64,000 bases of DNA from Lindgomyces ingoldianus (taxonomy: Eukaryota > Ascomycota > Dothideomycetes > Pleosporales > Lindgomycetaceae). Shown piece by piece: positions 22,865-33,931 of the stretch; position 1 is the first letter of the stretch; each line of letters begins with the position of its first letter. The stretch spans positions 15,779 through 79,778 of the forward strand of contig NW_022985171.1 in assembly GCF_010093535.1 (NCBI RefSeq), given 5' to 3'. The notes under the pieces are model-generated. The model saw only the letters and a list, made by a program, of their open reading frames with translations, ran no database searches and was not told the DNA's origin. The translations under genes were made by a program, and so were the position numbers.

Positions 22865-23215
22865 AATAAGGTAAGGGGTTGCAAGTTGCTTGTTTGTATG
22901 GCTGTTGTCTAGGGGGGGGGGCCGGTTGCGTTTGTACGGCGGTTGTCTGGGTGGTGGTGGTTGACTGTACGGTGGCTCTCGAGGAGCGAGCTGTTGTGCG
23001 GAGTAGCAGGTTGGCTCTGGGGCGGGGGCCGGTTGCTTGTTTGTACGGCTGTCAGGAAGGGGGGGCTAGTTGCGTTCGTACAGCTGTTGTCTAGGGGGGG
23101 TAGAGGGTGGGTGGTGCTGGTTGTGTGTTTGTACAGCCGTTCTTAGGGGGAGGGTGCTGGTTGGTTATCGCCTCTTGTGCAGGCAATTAATTAAGGGGGG
23201 GGGGGTGTTAACAGG
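22865..23215. repeat. G-run minisatellite in element G
   Basis: About five imperfect units of the type ggttgcgtttgtacggc followed by ttgtct and a run of 7-10 G. The strong strand asymmetry (G on the plus strand) gives potential for G-quadruplexes. ORFs here are repeat artefacts. Confidence 0.75.
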
Positions 23216-23234
23216 GCAGGCTGCTAATAAGAAG

Positions 23235-23590
23235 CCTCCTCTGTGTAGCTACGTACGCAGTAGGTTTCTAATTGTGCGGCCTATATTGTCTCCTCTGCGT
23301 GGCTACGCACGCGGTAAGTGAGTAGTTGCATAGCCTGTGTTAACAGGAAGCTCTAAAGCGCATAAAGGCTTAGCAGTAAGCCCTCTCTGCGTGGCTACGC
23401 ACGCAGCAGGTTACTAATCTTGTCTTTATGCAATTAGTTAATCTAGGGGCGCGTATAATGCTTGTCTAAGCCCTCTCTGCGTGGCTACGCACGCGGTGGG
23501 AGTGAGCTGTTTATACAGTAGTAGTTTTATTAATCCTTACAAATCTGTCTGTTAAGAACAATATCCTCTGCGTAGCTACGCACGCAGTAA
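23235..23590. repeat. Five spaced ~28-bp units with a TGCGTAGCTACGCA-type palindrome
   Basis: Units at about 23235, 23290, 23380, 23470 and 23563, each cctctctgcgtRgctacgcacgc followed by a short purine-rich tail, separated by 55-93 bp of unrelated sequence. The core is a perfect 14-bp palindrome in the last unit and nearly so in the others. Confidence 0.8.
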
Positions 23591-23841
23591 ATAGTTTATT
23601 AATAGACTAATTAGTGTTAGTTAACCTAGGTTTAATTAAACAAATGTACGCCTAAGAGGCGTACTAAGAGGTAAGTAGGTAAAGATCTTTTTATTATTAA
23701 CTACTACTCTCTTTTTTTATACAAAGAAAGAGAGCTTTTAAGTACACATAGCCCCTAACGCACAGGCTAGATAGCCAACGTTTCAGGCAACCTAATTCAG
23801 CTGTACGCCTGTACAGACGCAGCTGTACTTACGTACAAACA

Positions 23842-26800
23842 GTTTACATCTAATTTAAGGCCTTTTTAATATAGGTCTTAGCTAACTTTTAGGCTGCGTG
23901 TATGTAGGTTGCTAATGCTAGAGCATTTTTATAATTAACTTGTCTATAGCTATAATAAGTTCTATAGAATGTTTCTAGTCCTAGCTTTAACATAGTTTAG
24001 AGCTATATAGAACTTAATATAAAAACATTTTAATAGTTATATAAAGTAAACTTATCTAAGCCTAATTAATTAAGAGCAGTACAGAACTCTAGTTGTTTTA
24101 GTAAAAAAATATAAAAGGCTATAGTCTTTAATTAATATACTTGTTTATAATTTTAGTTTAGCTATTTGTTTTTTTATAACAAGTAGTAAAAAGATTAACT
24201 TTTATACTTAAAATTTAATAAAATTTAAACTAAAAACTAGATATAAACTAAGGTCTTTAATTAAAAATAATAGTTTTAGGTATGTAGCTAAAACAGTACA
24301 CTTATTAAATAAATAAGATAGCTAATCTTTAGATGTTAATTATTTTATAGTAAGAGATAGAAATAGCTTGTTTAGATAGGTAATTAATTATAACTATAAT
24401 TTAATTATATCTAGACTTGTTTTTAAAGAACTTTATAAAGTTAATGCATAAGTGCTGCATTAGTTAAGTAGGAAGTAGTAGGGGGTAAATAAAGCCTAGA
24501 GTTTAGGTCTATTTTAAATAAGCCTTATAATAAAATAGGCAATTCTATATATATTATTTATAAGTAGCCTTTATACTCTTTTAGTAGTACATCTAGGCTA
24601 GTAACTAATAAGTCTTAGCAGCACTTAGGTGTGCTAAGAATACTTAGTTATAGACTTTTTAAATAAGTTAGGTACATAGTAACAAGTTTGCTAGCACACA
24701 TAAGTAGTTAGTATAAAGGAGTAGTCTGTTTTTAATTTAATAATAGTAGAATAAGAATTCTTACTTTTATATAAAAAAGGCTTTATTCTTTTAAAGTAAT
24801 ATATTAATTAATTTTAAAGAATCTAAAAACATAACCTAGTTTAGTTTTTTTATAATATTTAGTAAAGTTGCTTAAGTTATTATTTAAGTAATATAGTACT
24901 AGGCTAATTTCTTATTAATTTAAAAGTAGAGTTAGTGTAGTATAAGTAGAACTTTTAACTAGTTATTAGTTTAAGCTGCTCTTAAATTTTCTACATTTTA
25001 TTTATAATAGCTAAGGATGTCTGCCCTAGTGTTGTTCTTACTAGAGGTGTACTTAATTTAGAAGTAATACTAAGCTAACTTTTTAGCTTAATAAACTTAA
25101 TAAGCATTTAGCACTTTTATTATTATAAAGTACTTTAATAACTAATAATTAGTATATACTAAAGTGCTTATTATTACTATTGTAAGCTTAGCTCTTTATT
25201 ATTTAAACATAGTAATAATTTTAAATAGCTTTTTATTATATATTTCTTAGTTTAGCTCTAAACTAGATAGGACCTTACTATAAAACAAAACAAAGTACTA
25301 ATTTCTATTAGCATGTTTCTAAAATAAAACTTCTGCTACTACTTTATTAAAAGTGCTAGTTTTAATTTTAGTTTATAACGTAAAATTAAAATAGTAAAAA
25401 GTAAATATTTTTAGTACCTTTACTTTCTTTAGGTTAACCTCTAGTTCTTTATTTAAAAGTATATAGCTAAGATACTTTATTTAAGTAATGTAAAATTTAC
25501 TTTTTTAATTTTTACTTATAATTTTAGTTACTATAGCCTCTCTAAAACCTTTTTAACATAGAAGATATAAGTTACCTTATTTTTAAAGTAAATAAAGATA
25601 TTATTTAGGTAAGTAATATAAAAATTATTTAAGTAGTTAATTAATACATTATTTATATAGCGCTAGTAAGTTGCTAGGCTATTGCAAAATCTAAAAGGTA
25701 AAACTTTACATTTATATATTTTCTATATTATGTCTAAAAGGTTGTACACTTTTTTAAGCTTAGGTCTATTCTAATCTTGTTAAAGGCTGCGTAAATATTA
25801 AACTTTATAAAGATAGCTACCTTTATAAGTCTTAAAAAAAGTTTGTTTATACACAGTATTAGATACACATTCTTATAGGTAATAGTGTTAAGTTTGCAGT
25901 AATTAACATAGATACATAAGTTGCTATTTAGTTTTTATACATAAAGAATAAAAAATGCAAAAGAGCTCTAACTTTACTTAATAAAGCTATATTTTAGATT
26001 ATTTTTAATGTATTTTTTATTACCTTTAGTTTCTTAACGTTCTGTTTGTATAAAGGGCTATAACTATTAGAAAGAGGTTCTATAAAAACAATCTTATAGT
26101 TATATACATAATCTGCTAGTAATTAGTAAGCTGTAGTGTAGCTAAATACATCTTAGTACTAATAGTATTTAGATAGTAATTAGAAGTTTACTAATACTTT
26201 AGTTTTATATTTATTATTTAATTGTAAAGCTTACTTATTTTTAATTAAACACTTAATTTTATAAATAAAAGTTAAAAAAACTTATTTTTTTTATATTAAA
26301 ATAAAAAGTATTTACTAAGATAAAAGTAATAGTAAAAAAATAAATGTTTTTTAAACTTATTCTAGACTTTTTAATAAATAAGCAGATAAATAATTTAAGT
26401 GTCTTTAAACTATAGGCAATAAGAGAGCAGTATAATTTTAGTAGCCTTAGTAAACGCTTAATGTAGTTAATTATTAGGCTGTATAACTACTAAATATAGT
26501 CCTTTTTCTCTAGTGTGTTATGTTGTTTAATATCTAACTCTACTTCTTTATTACGCGTAGGCTAGTTTAATTATATAAGTAAAAGTAGTAAAAGGTTATA
26601 AGTAGTAGAATACTTATTAGGCTATATAATTTAATTTTTTTTATATCTAGTTAAAGCTTAAAATAACATAACTATTTAATACTAATAATATAATTTTATA
26701 AGCTAAAGTTTATTATTATAAAGAGGTAGTTTTAGATGCTTCTTTTATTAATTTACATGTGTAGGCAGATATACTAGTAGATAAGAACTTAAATTTAGTC

Positions 26801-28213
26801 TTAAATACTCTTAACTATAACTTTAAAAAGTAAACATTAGATAAGAATATAAAAGCATTAAAATAAAAACTTAGTAGTTATTAAGTTAATAAATAAAAAA
26901 CTATATATACTAGTATTAACTAAAAAATTTAATTAAACTTTAATGCTTTTTAAGTATAATATAGTAAAAACTTATAAATGTTTTTCTCTAAGTAAGTGTA
27001 ATAAGTTAATATTTACTAAGTTATACTTATTTAAGCTTAACATAAAAGGTTTTTCTAAGCATTTTAATTTCTTATTTAAAAAAAATTTAAGTTATAATTA
27101 TTTATATTTATAAACTTTTTTTTAAATTTTTATTACTCTACCTTAATTTTTTGTACTCTAGAGATAAGATAATTACTAGTAAAATGTCTTAGTTTACTAT
27201 AATTATAATAGTTGCTAAAAGTTGTTTGTCTTTTAGAGGCAGGTGTCTAGCTAGGTTGTTAGTGAGTAGCTAGGGTAGATTAGAGTACTAACATAGGTGC
27301 AGGTTAGGATGCACTAGAATAGTATACTACCTTAGACATATTACTAGAAACTTTCTAAAATTAATTTATAATAAGTCTAATATTAAAGTATTAAGTGTAG
27401 TTAATAGTTTACTTTAAAATAGTAAAAGTGTTTTTTTTATATTATAAGCTGTTAAGTAAGCTACTATTATTTTTAAGAAGCTCTTTTAAGTGTGTTTAAA
27501 ACCTAAGTTTAGTACTTTTAGGCTAGGCAGTATTTTTTCTTATAAGTAAAAGAACTATTTTAACTTTAATATAAACTCTTTAATAGCAACACTAATAAAG
27601 TAAGCTTTAAAAGTAAGAAACACTTTTTTTTACTTATTTTTAGAGTTTGAAACACTTGTTACACCTCTGTCTTTTTATTACTAGTAATAAAATAAGTTTA
27701 TAAAAGCTTAATTATTTTTTTATGTTTTTAAACTAAAAGTTATTTAATTTAGCTAGGTATCTAGGCTCTAGGTATTCCTTTGCAATACTAGCAGTGTGTC
27801 TCTATACTAACGCTATGCGTGTAAACTTACTCTAATAGTAATCTAAATTAATGTTAAGTCTATTTATAATAAAAGCTTACTATTATTTAAATATAAGTTT
27901 TTTATAATTTATAAAGTTTTTAATCTTAGGCGTGTGTTTAGTAAGGTAGCTTTAAAAAAGCTTAAAAGTGCTTAAAAAGTCTTTTACTATTAGTGTAGCA
28001 AAGTTTAAGGCATTATTAATAGTAATTTAGTAGTTAGTAAAAGTTAATTAGAACTAATAGTTTTTAATTTAGTTAGCTATTTAATTTATACTTTTAATTA
28101 AGTAACTTAGTTTTTAAAAGCTATGTTACTAAAGTTTAACTTTAAATTTAGTAGGTTTTTAGCTTTAAGTTTTATAAAAAAAAAAGTTTAGCTATTAAAG
28201 TTAGTAGTTATCT
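23842..28213 (-). pseudogene. E2 gag-pol remnant
   Basis: Reverse complement of the E1 polyprotein region, with stops throughout. For example, 26041-26160 mirrors 9961-10110, and 27180-27300 mirrors the zinc-knuckle region of E1. No reading frame survives. Confidence 0.75.
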
Positions 28214-28502
28214 TGTAACGGCGCAGGCAAGACAATGGGTCCGAATGCGGTATGAATCCACTCAGAGGCATATGGGAGTGCATGGGGACTCTGAACCTGG
28301 GAATGCCATTGACACCTATAGGCCTTGTACGAAAGGATATCAGAAAACTACTAAGCTAGCTACAGGGCAAGGTGCGACTAAATACATGAGGGAATAGGGG
28401 TACAGCAGGGGGCAGGGCAGAGTCGGGGCCAGGTCGAGGTCGGGGCCGATACAGGGGCCTTCCGGGCCATCCGAGATGGAACGATTCATGAGGATCGTTA
28501 CA
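28214..28502 (-). mobile_element. Solo LTR of family E, 289 bp, in E2
   Basis: TGTAACGGCGC...GGATCGTTACA with TSD tatct (28209-28213 and 28503-28507). GC-rich and almost unmutated inside a heavily mutated host. Confidence 0.92.
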
Positions 28503-28918
28503 TATCTAGCTTTAGTAGTAAGCATCTTGCCTTAGCTATAGCTAGAGTGTGTTATAAGCTTTATACTAAAGTCTAAGAGTAGTTAAGAGTTAGGCATTAG
28601 TAGTTATTTTTAATTTTAATAAGTTATTAGTAGTTTTTAAGTTTCTACTTTACTACACTTTTTATAACTTTTTTAAAAGTAATGTTAATTATAAAAAATA
28701 AAAAGTTTTAAACTTTAAAGCTTTAGTTAAGAAAAAGTTTTTAAAATCTTATTTATAAAATTTTATTTATAATAACTAAATAATTTAATATAATAGTGTA
28801 TAAAAACTATAACTTAAACTAAATTAAACACTTCTTAGAGTTAAACATAGTTAAATAAATAATTAATGTTATATTATTAATAAGGCTATTACTAGTAAAA
28901 ATAAGTTTTTTAATATAA

Positions 28919-29210
28919 TGTAATAGCACAAGCAAGATAATAGGTCTAAATACAGTAAGAATTTACTTAAAGGCATATAAAAGTGTGTAGAGACTTAGAA
29001 CCTAGGAATTTCTATTAACACCTATAAGCTTTGTATAAAAGGATATTAGAAAACTACTAAGCTAGCTACAGAGGCAAGGTGCAACTAAATACATGAAGGA
29101 ATAGGGGTAACTGCAGAGGACAGGATTAAGTTATAGTTGGGGCTGATACAGGGACTCTTTAGATAGGTTCTGAACAACCTGAGATGGAACGATTCGTGAG
29201 AGTCGTTACA
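28919..29210 (-). repeat. E2 5' LTR
   Basis: 292 bp. The inner (left) half is heavily mutated and the outer end (gatggaacgattcgtgag) is intact. It adjoins the ttatattaaaaaac primer-site side of the interior. Confidence 0.9.
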
Positions 29211-29424
29211 CTATCCCAGCGGCTTAAATACAACGGATTGTACACCTTTTTAAGGCTAAGTCCTCTTCCCCTTCTGCTCTCCTAACCTTCTCTATAGGCC
29301 CTCGCGTGCTTTAGACACCATCTCTCTGAAGCAGAGACTGTAACACATAGGAATCTTTTAGGTTTCTGTTTTCTAGAGTACTAGCTAGCTTCTTGTTTTG
29401 CTTGTTTATATGCTAGGCAGTTGT
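29211..29424. other. Host DNA between E2 and J
   Basis: Normal composition over the first ~130 bp. It rejoins the sequence left of 18090 when E2 is removed. No gene seen. Confidence 0.4.
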
Positions 29425-29636
29425 TGTAAGGCCCGATGTCCTAGAACGGGTTAGTATGGCCTTACTTGACCTGTTTAGAGGTTATATAACCTGTGCTTTG
29501 TATATAAGAATAAATCCTAACAAGTAAGGCTTAGCAGAGATTTGTCTCTTCTATAATACACTCTTATTTTTCTCTAAAAGCTTGCTTTTAGTGCTATCTG
29601 TGCTACTTTACTATCCTATCTTTACATTTTAATTAC
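29425..29636 (+). repeat. J 5' LTR, 212 bp
   Basis: Partly RIP-mutated version of the unmutated right LTR at 55274. It carries an 11-bp length difference near its end. Confidence 0.8.
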
Positions 29637-31452
29637 TCTATAAGCTAGCATACTGCTTAAGGGCAACATTCCTACATAATAGTGTTAAAGTAAAATGCTA
29701 GAGAAGAATTAAATATAACTAGTGCTTAAAAACTACTTAAAAAGCTAGCTAAAACTACTACTTTTAGTAATACTTAACTAAGGTTAACACTAACATAAAG
29801 AGAAATAAAGTAAAAGATAAGTAAAAAAAATAATATAAATTTTTATAAATTAGGCTTATTAAGCTATCTAGAAGGTAATTAGAGCCTAAAAGGGGTTAGA
29901 AGGGCTAGTGTAAGACTAAGTAACGCACAGTCTACCCCCGCAAATTAGGCTTTAGCAGAAGCTTGCGCCTAGCTATAAAAGTAGTAGGAAGCGTAAAAAC
30001 TAGCTAAAATAATAAAAATTTATTATTAATTTAAAGTAAGTAATATAAGCACGCTTAATAAGTTACTAACTAAAGTATTAAATATTATTATACTAAAACT
30101 TACTTAAGACTAAGTAAACTTACTACATTCTAAACTACTGTACTAATATAAAAAGAAAAATAAAGTAGACTATAACTAGTCGTGTAAAGATTATACAAAC
30201 TATTATTAAAAAAGTCTATTAAGCTTTACTTAAAAATTATAAAAGATCTCTTTTCGCCTATAATATATTAATAAGACACTATAATTATTATAAATAACAC
30301 ACTACACCTATTTAAAGCTTATTAACTTATTATAGTTACTAACATAGTAAGATTTTAAAAATAAGATGCTTAATATATTAAGAACTTTAGTAAAATAAAA
30401 AAGAGTAGCTTATAATCTTATAAAAAACTATAAATAATATCTAATTAAATTTTTAGCCTACCTTAGGCTATTTTAGACTAAAGTTAATAAGAAGAGCTTA
30501 AATAAAATAATAGTAGACTTTAGTAGCACACTATTTAATAAGATTAAGCGCAATCTAATATATATTCTATAGAGTAAGCAGGAGACGCTAGCTTAAGTAG
30601 AGAAGCAGAGTAATATATCCTACTGCTGCCTATAAAAGAGAAAAGGGCTAAAGTTAAAAAAGAAGAAAATATAAAAGTGTTTTACTTTACTTTTAGCTAA
30701 TAAAGACTTAAAGAAGCTTAAAAAAATAAAAAAAGCTTTTAAGCTAAAAAAAAGCTAAAAAAAAAGTAAAAATTTAATAAGATAAAAGTTACTTACTAGA
30801 ATTATAAGTAGCTAGGTTATATTTCTCTAAATTATTTTATAAAAGATAAAGATAAAAATAAGTCTAATAAAAATAAGTAAAAAAAAAAAAAGAAAAGCTA
30901 AAAAAACTAAGCTTTCTCTTTTTAGCTTATATTACTTTAAAAAGTAATAAAAAAAAGCTTAAAAACTTTTAAAATGTATTATACTTAAGAAAGTTAACTT
31001 TATTATTAGTAATAGTAAGCATAAGGTTATTAAAAGACTTTTAGGCTATAGTAGATAAAAAAACTTAATTAAACATTTTATCTACTATAATAGCTAAGAA
31101 GCAGGATCTTAAGATTAAGCCTCTACTAGGTGTCTTTTTAAAGGCACTTAATAGATTAGACTTTACTATCTACAGCTTTATAGTTATAAATATAAAGATT
31201 ATAAACTTTTAAAAAAGAGTTTAGACTTATAAAGTGCTATTTATAGTAATAGACTTAAAAAAACGTTTAATATATTTAAGTTTACTTTAAATTAATTAGT
31301 TTAATTTAAAGCTAAACTTTTATATAAGATATATATTATTTAAAAGTGTAAAAAACTATAGTGTGCTAAAGTACACTAAAGTAGCCTTAGAAGACACAGC
31401 AGAGTTTAAGTAAACTATATAAAGTTCTAATGTAGATGTCTATGTCTACAGT
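29637..31452 (+). pseudogene. J gag and protease remnant
   Basis: AT-rich, stop-riddled plus-strand coding remnant. A knuckle-like motif (N-Y-K, then L-G-Y-I-S, then N-Y where Cys/His would stand) lies at 30795-30840. A protease-like stretch around 31040-31200 includes IVDKKT followed by a KQ-x-LKIKP segment. Confidence 0.6.
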
Positions 31453-31549
31453 TGTAACAGCACAGGCAAGACAATGGGTCCGAATGCGGTGAGAATCCAC
31501 TCAGAGGCATATGGGAGTGCGTGGGGACTCTGAACCTGGGAATGCCATT

Positions 31550-31644
31550 NNNNNNNNNNNNNNNNNNNNNNNNNNNNNNNNNNNNNNNNNNNNNNNNNNN
31601 NNNNNNNNNNNNNNNNNNNNNNNNNNNNNNNNNNNNNNNNNNNN
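31550..31644. other. Assembly gap (95 N)
   Basis: A run of N cuts the left LTR of E3. It is followed by a C9 homopolymer. The true missing length is unknown, and translated ORFs crossing it are meaningless. Confidence 0.98.
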
Positions 31645-31678
31645 CCCCCCCCCTCTGTAGACTAATAGTCCCTATTAG

Positions 31679-32813
31679 TAACGTACCTAACGGGTTGGCC
31701 AGCCACACAGGTTAGCCGGCCACTTTTGCTAAGCCCCTACTAAAACTACTCTATTCTCTTGTAAAACAGCCTACTTTAGCTCTATATAAAGTAATACAAC
31801 ACAAGATATTATTTAGAGTCTACTTCTACTACTTACTTATATATATGTAAGTTATGCCTAGTTTAATTACACTGCCTATATTACTTTTAACTTAGCTTAC
31901 TTTCTTTAGCGCGCACTTATGTCTTTAGCTTCTTTCTATTACTACGCGCTCTAAACTTCTTTAAAGCAGTTAGATAAGCCTTATCCTTAACTATTAAAGT
32001 CTTTTTTACTTAAATCTACTTTTTTTATGTAATCTATGTTATGTAGCAGCTTTATTTACTGCTTAAAGCTTTATAATCTTATAGCCTACTTTATTATGTT
32101 AATGCTTTAGATAACTATTGTCTACTTTTTATTACTTTACTATATTACCTTTAGCTGTTTTTATCTTTCTAAAGCTGTAACAACTGCTCTAGTTAATATC
32201 TAGCCTATTATAAAGCTTAACTTGTTAAAGTTATACCTGTCTTTATCCTAGATACTATACTTAGCTTTTATGTTAGCTACTAGGCAAAACTAGCTCTAGA
32301 TAACTTTTAAATTTTTATAAAGCGCTTTATTATAATTATACTTATAATTAAACTTTATTATAAACTTAAAGTAGTGCTTAACCTATATACTAGGCTAGTT
32401 TAAGCTAACCTAGCCTAGATTGCGCTCTGTAGGCAAGAAATTAGCTATATTAGCTACAGCTGCAAGCCTAGAGAGAAATTTGTGCGTAATAAGCTTAAGT
32501 ATGTACTTAACAACTACCTTCTTTTTAAGCTTAGCTAGATTCCTTAATTTAGGCTAGCATTCTGCTTGTAAAGGCTGTCTAGCGCGTTAATTGCTTAGTG
32601 TTGTATAAAAGACATTATAGATAGCTACAGCGCGTTATAAGAAGAGTTTTAAGTCTTATTTAAGAGCATAAAGAGCAAGCTGTATCTAATGTTCTTTAGA
32701 AGATTTAATCTAGTGTTGTTGTTAAGGCATTATGTAGATAGGTAGAGTTTAGTAGAGGCTTGGCAAAAGTGGCCGGCCAACCTGTGTGGCCGGCCAACCT
32801 GTTAGGTACGTTA
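31679..32813 (-). mobile_element. I2: pogo/Fot1-type DNA transposon remnant
   Basis: The ends TA-ACGTACC (31679) and GGTACGT-TA (32813) suggest a TA duplication. The ~75-bp inverted ends carry paired ggccggcc-type blocks. The minus strand encodes a degraded transposase: a helix-turn-helix segment with N-IAN-F-L and RNLG (about 32370-32480) and RYNFNKLSF (about 32200-32245), corresponding to the family's YNFDETGF with the first catalytic Asp. At 1.1 kb it is shorter than a full 1.8-2 kb element. Confidence 0.8.
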
Positions 32814-33626
32814 GTAGTTATAGTATAAAGTATTGCTTTTATTATATCCTTTACAATCTTAAACTAAAACTAGTCTGATTTAGCTAGGTGTCCTTGCTAA
32901 GTATTCCTTCGCACTGCCAGCAGTGTCCTCTACACTAAACACTATGCGCGCCTGTTCTAATAGTAATCTATATAGATGTCTAGCCTGTTAATAATTAAGA
33001 CTTGCCTTTTATTTCTTACCATCTATGCAGTTATTAATTTTAGTTATGCGTTTAAGATAGTAACATTTAGGTGTTATTAGAGATGCCTTAAAGGTCTTTT
33101 ACTATAAGGTAGCAGTAGTAATTTAAGGCATTATTAAGAGTAATTTAGTAGTTAGTAAGAGTTAACAATTTTAACTAGGTCTTTAGCTTTAGATTCTGTA
33201 GAGGCAGGCTTAGCTGTTATTATTTAGCTCTAGTAGCAGGCATCTTGCCTTAGCTAAGGCTAGAGTAGGTTATAAATCCTTGTCTTAGGATTTAGAGAGA
33301 AGAAGAGTAGTTAGTTAGACATTAGCAGTTGTCTCTAATTCTAATAAGTTATTAGTAGTCTTTAAGTTTCTACCTTAGCGCCTCTTTATAACTTTTCTTA
33401 AAGTAATCCTAATTATAGAGGATAGGAAGTTCTAAACCTAAAGGCTTTAGTTAACTAAAGGTTAATAAGATCTAGTCTATAATACTAAGTAATTTAATAT
33501 AATAGTGTAAAGAATTATAACCTAAACTAAATTAGACACGTCTTAAGGCTTAGACATAGTTAAACAGATAATTAATGTAATATTATTATAAGGCTGTTAC
33601 TAGCAAAAGCAAGTTTTCTAATATAA

Positions 33627-33926
33627 TGTAACAGCATAGGCAAGACAATAGGTCTGAATGCGGTAGGAATCTACTTAGAGGCATATAGAAGTGCGTGGGG
33701 ACTCTAAACCTAGTAATGCCATTAACATCTATCAGCCTTGTACAAAAGAATATTAGAAAACTACTAAGCTAGCTACAGGGGCGAGGTGCGACTAAATACA
33801 TAAGGGAATAGGGGTAACAGCAGGTGGCCGGGCAGAGTTAGGGCCAGGTCTAGGTGGGGGCTGATACAAGGGCCTTCCGGAGGTTCCGGGCGACTCGAGA
33901 TGGAACGATTCATGAGGATCGTTACA
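33627..33926 (-). repeat. E3 5' LTR, 300 bp
   Basis: TGTAACAGCATAGG...GGATCGTTACA. Preceded (plus strand) by aagttttctaatataa, the primer-site side common to all E elements. Confidence 0.88.
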
Positions 33927-33931
33927 ACAGT

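Larger units (their letters stand above)
22166..23841 (-). mobile_element. G: 1.7-kb non-autonomous LTR element with two internal repeat arrays, in E2
   Basis: Two 227-bp LTRs (22166-22392 and 23615-23841) lie within the TSD gttta (22161-22165 and 23842-23846). The 1.2-kb interior has no coding capacity. It starts ctagcaactt beside the left LTR, as does element F, and the LTRs of both end gtacagaca. G therefore looks like a non-autonomous partner of F. The interior holds a G-run array (22865-23215) and five spaced palindrome-centred units (23235-23590). Confidence 0.87.
18090..29210 (-). mobile_element. E2: second full-length chromodomain Gypsy, hosting six insertions
   Basis: Two 292-bp LTRs (18090-18381 and 28919-29210) lie within the TSD ctatc (18085-18089 and 29211-29215). 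The sense strand is minus, with the purine-rich tract just right of 18381. Subtracting I1, H, G and three solo LTRs leaves about 7.0 kb, the same as E1. Its interior is the reverse complement of E1 throughout. All coding frames are destroyed by RIP-type changes. Confidence 0.9.
31453..33926 (-). mobile_element. E3: third E element, internally reduced and gapped, inserted in J
   Basis: LTR starts at 31453 (cut by the assembly gap at 31550) and 33627-33926 (300 bp), within the TSD acagt (31448-31452 and 33927-33931). Only about 0.8 kb of the 5' interior remains (32814-33626, matching 27740-28918). The rest is deleted or missing in the gap. A pogo element (I2) is inserted in it. Confidence 0.82.

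Noticed and set aside
22879..23321. Overlapping Gly/Val/Cys-rich ORFs
   Set aside because: Translations of the G-run minisatellite in element G. Several frames are open at once and none resembles a protein.
31427..31715. ORFs spanning the N run
   Set aside because: They include unknown residues from the assembly gap and lie in an LTR.
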